Shown piece by piece: positions 5,668 through 11,152 of a stretch of DNA of 11,152 nucleotides. The position numbers and the translations under genes were made by a program. Positions within the stretch are counted from its first letter, which is position 1. Each line of letters begins with the position of its first letter. The stretch is taken from NCBI GenBank assembly GCA_039024315.1, contig JBCCQN010000248.1, forward strand, positions 1 through 11,152. Direction: 5' to 3'. The stretch is from JBCAWW01 sp039024315. GTDB taxonomy: Bacteria > Bacteroidota > Bacteroidia > J057. Under the pieces are notes generated by a model. That model worked only from the letters and a program-made list of their open reading frames with translations. It was not told the origin of the DNA and searched no databases.

Positions 5668-8444
5668 GCTTGCAGCCAATTTTGGCCGGTGCCGACTTCG
5701 ACTTCCATCGGCACGCCGATATCGACGGCATTGACCATCTCACGCTCGACGATCTCTTTGACCTGCTCTAACTCAGACTGGTGCACGTCAAATACCAATT
5801 CATCATGCACTTGCAGCACCATTTTGGATTTGAGATTGGCCGCCTTAAAGGCAGCATCTACTTTGAGCATGGCCTTTTTGATAATGTCTGCTGCGGTACC
5901 CTGAATCGGAGAGTTAATGGCATTGCGTTCAGCGAAGCTGCGCACCGTACGATTGCCGGAATGTATATCGGGAAGGTAGCGCTTGCGACCGAATAGCGTC
6001 TCACTATAACCCGTCTTCTTGGCTTTTTCTACGCACTCGTCCATATACTCTTTGATGCGCGGAAACTGCTCCCAATAGTTTTTGATGATGTCCGAGGCCT
6101 CGGAACGCGAAATCCCCATCCTCTGACTGAGGCCAAAGGCCGAGATACCATAGATGATCCCAAAGTTGACCGTCTTGGCTCCAGAGCGTTGCTCAGGCGT
6201 AACCTCGTCTATCTCTACGCCAAATACCCTCGCCGCTGTCGTGCGGTGGATATCCGCTTTGTTTTTAAAGGCCATCATCATGGCTTCATCGCCGGCCATG
6301 GCCGCCATGATCCTGAGTTCTACTTGTGAGTAATCAGCTGCGACTAGAATATGATCCTCATCGCGTGGGATAAATCCTTTACGCACTTCTCGTCCGTCGG
6401 CTGTCTTGATAGGGATGTTTTGCAGGTTAGGATTAACCGAAGACAGACGTCCCGTTACTGCTACAGACTGCGAAAAAGTGGTATGGATGCGACCTGACTT
6501 TGGATTGATTAGCTTGGGCAAAGCATCCACATAGGTAGATTTGAGCTTTTTAACGCCGCGATAGGCCAAAATCCTAGCCGGTAGATCGTGATTAGGCGCA
6601 AGAACTTCTAGGGTCGCTTCATTGGTTACGTATTGGCCAGTTTTAGTTTTCTTTTGTTTCTCGCCTTTGCCGAGCTTGAGTTTGTCAAACATGATCTCCC
6701 CCAGTTGCTTGGGAGAGTTGATGTTAAACTCTTCGCCTGCTAACTCATAGATATCTTTTTCTAGGGTTTCTAGCCGTCCGGCGAGATCCTCAGAATAGTC
6801 CGCCATGGTATCGGCGTCGAGGCGAATGCCTTCAAATTCCATCGCAGCAAGGATCGGCATCAGGGGTTGTTCGATTTCATCGAACACGTTATTGTCTTTG
6901 ACTTCTGGGGCTAGTTTGTTGCGCAGCTTGAGGGTGATGTCAGCGTCTTCACAGGCGTATTGCACGAGCGGTTCTAGCTCGACATCGCGCATGCTTTTTT
7001 GCTTCTTGCCTTTTTTACCGATCAGGGTTTCGATGGAGACGGGCTTATAATTGAGATATTCCTGCGCTAAAGCGTCCATGCTATGCTTGCCACCGGGATT
7101 GATGATATAGTGCGCGAGCATGGTATCGAACATCGGGCCTGCGACCTCAATGTCATAGTTGCGCAGCATGAGGATGTCATACTTGAGGTTTTGCCCAATC
7201 TTGAGGATGTCTGGGCTCAGCAATATCTCCTGAAACTCACCCAGAATGGCTTTTACCTCCTCCATGCTTTGCTCGGCAGGGAAATGGATGAAGTAGCCGG
7301 TATTCTCTTTAGTACTAAAAGAAATCCCGACTATCTCTGCCATCATAGGATCAAGGCCGGTGGTCTCCGTGTCGAAACAAACCTCACCGGCAGCTTTGAT
7401 CTCAGCGATCAGGGCTGAGCGTTCCTCGCTAGAGCTAAGTAACTTATAATCCGTCTCAATCTCCTCTAACGTCTTCTTGTCTGAAGGAATACTACTCTCT
7501 GGAATGGGCGCATCGCCTACATTATTGCCAAAGAGATCCTTTTGCAGTTCGGATTGATTAGGGTTGAGTTTAGAATTGAGGATACGCTGGGTGGTGGTAC
7601 GAAACTCCAACTCACTCATGAGCACCATCAGGGCTTCGAGGTCGCAGTGCTCAATGCGCAGCTCTTTTTCATCCCACTCATAAGGGACATCTATTTTGAT
7701 GGTTGCTAATTCCTTGGAGAGGAGACCTTGCTCGGCATGCTCGATGATACTGGCCTTGATCGCCTTTTTGGTGATGCTTTCAACATTTTCGATGATCTCC
7801 TCGACGGTGCCATACTCTTTGATGAGACTGACGGCTGTTTTATCGCCAATCTTTGGAATCCCTGGGATATTATCTACGGCATCGCCTTTGAGACCAAGGA
7901 AATCAATGATGTGCTCTGGAGGAATACCAAACTTTTCTTCCACTTCTGCCGGCCCCAGTACATCATAGCCTCCGCCTTTGTATTGCGGTTTGTAAAAGAA
8001 GACATTTTCCTTGACCAGTTGCGCATAGTCTTTGTCCGGCGTAACCATGTAAACATCAAACTCTGCGGGATCGGCCATAGCGGAAATGGTACCGATCAAA
8101 TCATCGGCTTCGAAGCCTGGCACCGAAAGCTTACAAATATTTAAAGCATCGAGTAAGCGATCTAGGTAAGGGAAAGCAGCCCGTAGATCTTCGGGCATTT
8201 CTTCGCGATTGGCTTTGTATTCGGGATACTGATCATGCCGGAAAGTCGGTCCCGGAGGATCCAAGACCACGGCGAAATGAGAGGGGTTTTCTTTATTGAT
8301 AATCTCCAACAATGAATTGGTAAACCCAAACATGGCGGAGGTATTGAGACCTTTGGAAGTAATACGAGGGTTGCGGATAAAAGCGAAGTGTGCGCGATAC
8401 ATCAGCGCCATCGCATCGAGTAAGAATAGTTTCTTTTTAGACAT
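5661..8444 (-). CDS. polA: DNA polymerase I (5' nuclease, 3'-5' exonuclease and polymerase)
   Basis: This 927-residue protein is a complete family A DNA polymerase, used for Okazaki-fragment maturation and repair. The 5' nuclease domain (about 1-290) shows LLDAMALMYRAH, FEADDLIGT (111-119), VTPDKDYAQL and the helix-hairpin-helix GLKGDAVDNIPGIPKIGDKTA (184-204). The proofreading domain (about 330-510) keeps all catalytic motifs: FDTETTGLD (DTE at 358-360), NLKYD (419-423) and YACEDAD (496-502), so 3'-5' exonuclease activity is expected. The polymerase domain has motif A DYSQVELR (704-711), motif B RSGAKTVNFGIIYG (753-766) and motif C QVHDELVFDV (878-887). The motif B phenylalanine F761 aligns with Taq F667. 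Length and domain order are normal for the phylum. The ATG at 8442-8444 gives the conserved N-terminus. No candidate operon partner is adjacent. Confidence 0.98.
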   Translation of the reverse strand: MSKKKLFLLDAMALMYRAHFAFIRNPRITSKGLNTSAMFGFTNSLLEIINKENPSHFAVVLDPPGPTFRHDQYPEYKANREEMPEDLRAAFPYLDRLLDALNICKLSVPGFEADDLIGTISAMADPAEFDVYMVTPDKDYAQLVKENVFFYKPQYKGGGYDVLGPAEVEEKFGIPPEHIIDFLGLKGDAVDNIPGIPKIGDKTAVSLIKEYGTVEEIIENVESITKKAIKASIIEHAEQGLLSKELATIKIDVPYEWDEKELRIEHCDLEALMVLMSELEFRTTTQRILNSKLNPNQSELQKDLFGNNVGDAPIPESSIPSDKKTLEEIETDYKLLSSSEERSALIAEIKAAGEVCFDTETTGLDPMMAEIVGISFSTKENTGYFIHFPAEQSMEEVKAILGEFQEILLSPDILKIGQNLKYDILMLRNYDIEVAGPMFDTMLAHYIINPGGKHSMDALAQEYLNYKPVSIETLIGKKGKKQKSMRDVELEPLVQYACEDADITLKLRNKLAPEVKDNNVFDEIEQPLMPILAAMEFEGIRLDADTMADYSEDLAGRLETLEKDIYELAGEEFNINSPKQLGEIMFDKLKLGKGEKQKKTKTGQYVTNEATLEVLAPNHDLPARILAYRGVKKLKSTYVDALPKLINPKSGRIHTTFSQSVAVTGRLSSVNPNLQNIPIKTADGREVRKGFIPRDEDHILVAADYSQVELRIMAAMAGDEAMMMAFKNKADIHRTTAARVFGVEIDEVTPEQRSGAKTVNFGIIYGISAFGLSQRMGISRSEASDIIKNYWEQFPRIKEYMDECVEKAKKTGYSETLFGRKRYLPDIHSGNRTVRSFAERNAINSPIQGTAADIIKKAMLKVDAAFKAANLKSKMVLQVHDELVFDVHQSELEQVKEIVEREMVNAVDIGVPMEVEVGTGQNWLQAH

Positions 8445-8464
8445 ATGATCTCAGGGATATATTT

Positions 8465-8513
8465 GCATTTAAAGGTAGTAAAGGTTTGGGAGATACGGTC
8501 AATATTTAAATGC
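8465..8513. promoter_or_regulatory. 9-bp inverted repeat over the polA promoter region
   Basis: GCATTTAAA (8465-8473) and TTTAAATGC (8505-8513) are perfect inverted copies, centred about 45 nt upstream of the polA start. The near arm overlaps TACCTTTA (minus strand, plus 8470-8477), a one-mismatch copy of the Bacteroidota -7 element. A TTG lies 22 nt upstream of it (plus 8500-8502), slightly too far. Two half-sites flanking a promoter suggest a repressor or looping site, but this is inference from symmetry alone. Confidence 0.35.
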
Positions 8514-8783
8514 TTGAGAGCTTGAATTTTTCTTTTGTTGGTAAATGGGCTTTAAAAAAAGGCTGATTCTCGAAGGCTTTTGGCTCAGAGGGAAGATATT
8601 GCCTCCTTGTGAAGATCATTTTTGCCTAGGTATTTCTGTTACTTACAAGGCCAAAGCTGTTATTTATCTAGGCAAGCTGGCCATTCATTTAGTTCCTCTT
8701 TTTTTGGCAATAGTATTACATATTTTACAATAAATAGAAATAGCCTACAGGGCATAAATTCTTGTAATCCATATATTTTTCTA

Positions 8784-8817
8784 TGTGGTAAAAGGGTCTT
8801 TTTGTCCAGTATTTTTG
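8784..8817 (+). promoter_or_regulatory. Candidate Bacteroidota promoter for the secreted protease
   Basis: TATTTTTG at 8810-8817 is a perfect match to the phylum's -7 element TAnnTTTG. A TGTG at 8784-8787 is a one-mismatch version of the -33 TTTG, with a 22-nt spacer that is a little long. Transcription would begin near 8824, leaving a leader of about 20 nt before the ATG at 8843. Confidence 0.55.
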
Positions 8818-8842
8818 ATTGTGAAATTTAAGCTAGACTACT

Positions 8843-10708
8843 ATGAAAAACATCAATTTACTTATGTCAACAGTATTCTTGTGTGTTTTGCTGAGTGCGC
8901 AAGGACAAGAAAAAGAAACCACCTCTTGGTTTCGGCTTATTCCGCAAGAGTATTCATCTCTGACAGCCGCTGAGGCAGCCAAAATTGAAAGATTGGTCGG
9001 AGACGGTCTTTATAGCGACTACTGGATACTAGACGCTTATGCTTTACAAAATATCATTCAAGACGAGCAACTCGTCTTTAGTCTACCAGGCCAACGCTTT
9101 GAGGCTAAATTTGCCCAAAACTGGCTCGGAGATGATGGAAGCGGACATCTCGTCTGGGAGGGCAAAACGGCGGCAGAAGATGGGTATGCTATTTTACTCA
9201 TGGACGAACGTACGGTTTTTGGGCATATAAATTATCAAGGAGAGCATTATATGCTCCATTCCATGGAAGAATCCAATACCTCAGTCCTTTTTAAGCAGAG
9301 TAAAATCAAAGGTAGTGGAAAAGGATGCGAAATCGAAGACCATGCTTTATTAGAGGATGTACCTAATGAAAAAGAGGCTAGCTCGAACGAGCGTTTGGGA
9401 GCCACAGGCAATTGTGATGTCAGAGTGCTAGTTTACTTTACGCAAGATGCGGCTAATTCAACCGCTAATATCAACCAGCTTGCTTTCACGGCTATAGCGC
9501 AAACCAATGCTGCCTTTAGTAATAGTGCCATTTCTCGCAACACAGTCTCCTTGGTTTCCGCTGGAATAGAATTGCTTGCAAATACACCAGCCAACTGGAC
9601 GGGAAACAATATTACTGCTGATGTAAACGCTTTGATCTCAGATCAAGCGATTTTCCCCAATGGAAGTGCCAATGTAACAGGCGCAAATAATCGCAGATTA
9701 GAAACGGGCGCAGACCTCGTCGTGTGTCTAACAGATGACGATTATCCTCAAAACGGCTCTATTGTTCTCGCAGGCTTTTTGGGGCGTAGAAGTGCCTATG
9801 CGATCGTAGAGACTCCATTGGCAATTACAGGACTCGTTTTCGCACATGAGGTTGGTCATTTATTTGACTGCCGCCATGCCCATGGAGATCCTAATGGACA
9901 ATCTTATGCTAGAGGACATCTCTATTATGGGAACGATGGTTTGATTTATCGTAGCGTAGTAACGGCCCAATGGATTTTTCCTCCGTTTGACCCAACCCCT
10001 GATCCTAGTCCCATTCCGTATTTCTCCAACCCAGACGTCTCTTTCATGGGAGCACCTACCGGAAAAAGTCATAGAAACAATGCCCGCCGTATCAGGGAAA
10101 GAGCGTGTACTGTAGCAGGCTACGTAAATTCAGTCGAGACACCCTTGACCGCCATTATTCAAGGAGTAGGTACCGGATATTATGGTTCCTATCATGTTTT
10201 TCAAGCAGATGTTGCCGGCGGAGGACCGGGGGCTTATTCTTATCAATGGCGTGTAAGTAGTACTCCTTTTCCTACGGGAAGCGTTCAATCAACTTCCTTC
10301 CAATTAGGTACGAATCTTATCTCTACCCCCATAGTATCCACCATTTATATCCACTTACGCGTTACCTCAGCCGATGGGCAGGTACGTAATGCGGTTCATC
10401 CTGTTGTCATTTGGGGAGGGATTGGCCCACCGCCGCCCAACCGGATCGGGGAGCTAAGTAACCTAGAACTCTACCCTAACCCTGCCAATGCTAAGTTGAT
10501 GCTTTCACTGGCCTCGGCGACAGCAGGTCAAGCCAAGCTTCAGTTTGTTGATGCCCTTGGAAAACTGGTTCGCGAAGAGACCTTTTTTCATCATGGGGAG
10601 AGTATGCGCTACAAATGCAATATCAATGACCTTCCCGCAGGGATTTATCTCGTATCGCTCCAAATTGGTGAACAGCAATACACGAAAAAATTGGTCAAAG
10701 CGAACTAA
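8843..10708 (+). CDS. Secreted metzincin-like zinc metalloprotease with type IX sorting domain
   Basis: This 621-residue protein has a signal peptide (1-21, ending LLSAQGQ), a propeptide-like N-terminal region (about 22-185), a reprolysin-like catalytic domain (about 190-430), an Ig/PKD-like domain (about 432-525), a proline linker (GPPPP) and a type IX secretion C-terminal domain (about 540-621: LELYPNPANAKLMLSL, FVDALGKLV, INDLPAGIYLVSLQ, K-rich end). The zinc site is HEVGHLFDCRH: H335, E336, H339 and H345 fit the metzincin HExxHxxGxxH spacing, but the glycine is D342. The later YFSNPDVSFMGAPTG (393-407) is a familiar segment of Bacteroidota members. The Met-turn expected before it (IM in an RTIMAY-like stretch) reads YRSVVTA, without methionine. 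It should be exported through Sec and then across the outer membrane by T9SS, with the sorting domain removed. Its ATG follows a good promoter, and a hairpin terminator follows the stop. Confidence 0.9.
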   Translation: MKNINLLMSTVFLCVLLSAQGQEKETTSWFRLIPQEYSSLTAAEAAKIERLVGDGLYSDYWILDAYALQNIIQDEQLVFSLPGQRFEAKFAQNWLGDDGSGHLVWEGKTAAEDGYAILLMDERTVFGHINYQGEHYMLHSMEESNTSVLFKQSKIKGSGKGCEIEDHALLEDVPNEKEASSNERLGATGNCDVRVLVYFTQDAANSTANINQLAFTAIAQTNAAFSNSAISRNTVSLVSAGIELLANTPANWTGNNITADVNALISDQAIFPNGSANVTGANNRRLETGADLVVCLTDDDYPQNGSIVLAGFLGRRSAYAIVETPLAITGLVFAHEVGHLFDCRHAHGDPNGQSYARGHLYYGNDGLIYRSVVTAQWIFPPFDPTPDPSPIPYFSNPDVSFMGAPTGKSHRNNARRIRERACTVAGYVNSVETPLTAIIQGVGTGYYGSYHVFQADVAGGGPGAYSYQWRVSSTPFPTGSVQSTSFQLGTNLISTPIVSTIYIHLRVTSADGQVRNAVHPVVIWGGIGPPPPNRIGELSNLELYPNPANAKLMLSLASATAGQAKLQFVDALGKLVREETFFHHGESMRYKCNINDLPAGIYLVSLQIGEQQYTKKLVKAN

Positions 10709-10738
10709 TAATTAAATTGGCCTTTACATACTTTTGAC

Positions 10739-10770
10739 GAGCCACCTTGATCGATTTGGGGTGGCTCTTT
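10739..10770 (+). terminator. Intrinsic terminator of the protease gene
   Basis: GAGCCACC (10739-10746) and GGTGGCTC (10760-10767) form a perfect 8-bp GC-rich stem with a 13-nt loop, starting 30 nt past the protease stop codon. Only a short T-run (TTT, then ACC) follows on the plus strand. On the minus strand the stem is followed by GTCAAAAG, so it is oriented for the protease gene. Confidence 0.65.
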
Positions 10771-10815
10771 ACCATTGCAAGGGGGCAAGCTTCATCACTG
10801 CTCGGAACGATACAG

Positions 10816-10830
10816 GCGTTCTGCGCAGCA
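10816..10830 (+). repeat. Intergenic hairpin repeat, copy 3
   Basis: GCGTTCTGCGCAGCA matches the core of copies 1 and 2. The stem is shorter here (TGC/GCA around a GCA loop) because the outer pairs are lost. It forms an inverted pair with copy 4, with one mismatch in 15 positions and 61 nt between them, so a larger stem across both copies is also possible. Confidence 0.55.
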
Positions 10831-10891
10831 ACATACCTAAGTCCGATAGTCAACTTTAGGCCCAGAGTGAGAGAGGTCTTTTGTTTTTTAC

Positions 10892-10906
10892 TGCTACGCA
10901 GAACGC
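10892..10906 (-). repeat. Intergenic hairpin repeat, copy 4
   Basis: TGCTACGCAGAACGC is the reverse complement of the repeat core (GCGTTCTGCGTAGCA). With the preceding C, CTGC (10891-10894) pairs with GCAG (10898-10901) around a 3-nt loop, giving the same T-A form of the variable base pair seen in copy 2. It lies 24 nt downstream of the BtpA-family stop codon on that gene's strand. Confidence 0.55.
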
Positions 10907-10930
10907 TCAACCCTTCCTCCTAGTACTAAC

Positions 10931-11152
10931 TCACCTTAGGGCGTTTACTTTATCCATAAGCTGTTTTACTCTTTGCTGGTCCAAATCTTGCGTCCAATAC
11001 CCCCCCTTTTTGAACCACGAGCCGATGATGAGACCATCGCAGTGTAGGAGGTAGTGTTCGACATTGTCGAACGTTACCCCTGAGCCGACCAGTACGGGGA
11101 TCTTTAGATTTTCTTTGACAGCCGCAATTTGGGCTATATCTGCCGTTTCTCC
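10931..11152 (-). CDS. BtpA/SgcQ family TIM-barrel protein, C-terminal fragment
   Basis: The minus strand is open from the window edge to a TGA at 10931-10933, giving the last 73 residues of a protein whose start lies outside. The fragment opens with GETADIAQIAAVKEN and continues with the phosphate-binding-type loop IPVLVGSGVTFDNVEHYL, then CDGLIIGSWFKKGGYW and a basic helix ending in VNALR. This matches the C-terminal end of the BtpA/SgcQ family (PF03437): GSG(V/I)T..N, aDG.I(V/I)Gs..K.gG.w, then D..Rv..lm. Cyanobacterial BtpA supports photosystem I biogenesis, and E. coli SgcQ lies in a carbohydrate gene cluster; in non-photosynthetic bacteria the family is probably a sugar-related TIM-barrel enzyme of unknown reaction. 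It converges with the protease gene. The family call is good, the function uncertain. Confidence 0.82.
   Translation of the reverse strand, partial: GETADIAQIAAVKENLKIPVLVGSGVTFDNVEHYLLHCDGLIIGSWFKKGGYWTQDLDQQRVKQLMDKVNALR

Larger units (their letters stand above)
8445..8842. other. Divergent non-coding region between polA and the protease gene
   Basis: This 398-nt A/T-rich stretch contains no gene I can support. A 62-codon plus-strand frame at 8545-8733 encodes a basic peptide with one hydrophobic stretch near its end (VIYLGKLAIHLVPLFLAIVL), but it has no visible ribosome site or homologue I recognise. Perfect inverted repeats occur at 8465-8473/8505-8513 and at 8622-8629/8668-8675 (TTGCCTAG/CTAGGCAA, 38-nt loop). 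The second has no adjacent T-run. A good promoter for the protease lies at the right end. Confidence 0.5.
10709..10930. other. Convergent non-coding region with terminator and repeats
   Basis: Between the protease stop and the BtpA-family stop lie 222 nt without a gene. They contain a terminator-like hairpin at 10739-10770 and two inverted copies of the short hairpin repeat (10816-10830 and 10892-10906). The minus-strand open frame covering 10695-10910 runs through both repeat copies and the terminator and shows no protein family character, so I do not call it. Confidence 0.6.

Noticed and set aside
8545..8733. Plus-strand 62-codon frame with a hydrophobic tail
   Set aside because: It might be a small membrane peptide, but there is no ribosome site, promoter or family resemblance, and it overlaps an inverted repeat. 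A/T-rich spacer often gives hydrophobic translations.
1..11152. CRISPR array, tRNA, rRNA, insertion sequence or defence system
   Set aside because: I found no regularly spaced repeats, no tRNA-like cloverleaf, no rRNA signature, no transposase and no recognisable defence gene on either strand.

Overview
The window looks like chromosomal DNA of a member of the Bacteroidota. The strongest evidence is the secreted metalloprotease at 8843-10708, which ends in a type IX secretion C-terminal sorting domain (YPNPA..., then LPAGIYLVSL..., then a K-rich end); that system is essentially confined to this phylum. A perfect copy of the phylum's -7 promoter element (TATTTTTG) lies just upstream of the same gene. 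Another candidate promoter at 1036-1067 has the phylum's TTTG-N20-TAnnTTTG layout. The style (FG-GAP proteins, Tat-exported Gfo/Idh/MocA oxidoreductases, a lone tail-collar protein) resembles free-living marine or sludge groups such as the Saprospiria, but that placement is a guess.

Layout from left to right. 1-457 has no convincing gene and carries hairpins and two direct copies of a short hairpin repeat. 458-997 (-) is a phage tail-collar (MdpB-type) protein. 1163-4639 (-) is a three-gene, operon-like run, transcribed in the order FG-GAP beta-propeller protein, Tat-exported Gfo/Idh/MocA oxidoreductase, exported xylose-isomerase-like TIM-barrel protein. The gaps between these genes (62 and 70 nt) each hold an inverted repeat; the second is a terminator-like 12-bp hairpin. 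4759-5655 (+) is a divergent AraC-type regulator, well placed to control that run. It converges on 5661-8444 (-), a full-length DNA polymerase I, with only 5 nt between the stop codons. 8445-8842 is a non-coding divergent promoter region. 8843-10708 (+) is the secreted metzincin-like protease, followed by a hairpin terminator. 10709-10930 is non-coding and carries two more copies of the hairpin repeat, inverted. 10931-11152 (-) is the C-terminal end of a BtpA/SgcQ-family protein cut by the window edge.

How the genes may work together: the oxidoreductase and TIM-barrel proteins belong to families that often sit together in sugar and cyclitol oxidation/isomerisation clusters, and both carry export signals, so an envelope-located sugar-modifying step under control of the AraC regulator is plausible (inference). 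Polymerase I is housekeeping. The protease and the collar protein are separate transcription units.

Nothing here is clearly a new multi-gene system. The most original signals are a four-copy intergenic hairpin repeat with a compensatory base-pair change, a strong intercistronic hairpin inside the sugar operon, and a metzincin whose zinc motif and Met-turn both depart from the family pattern.
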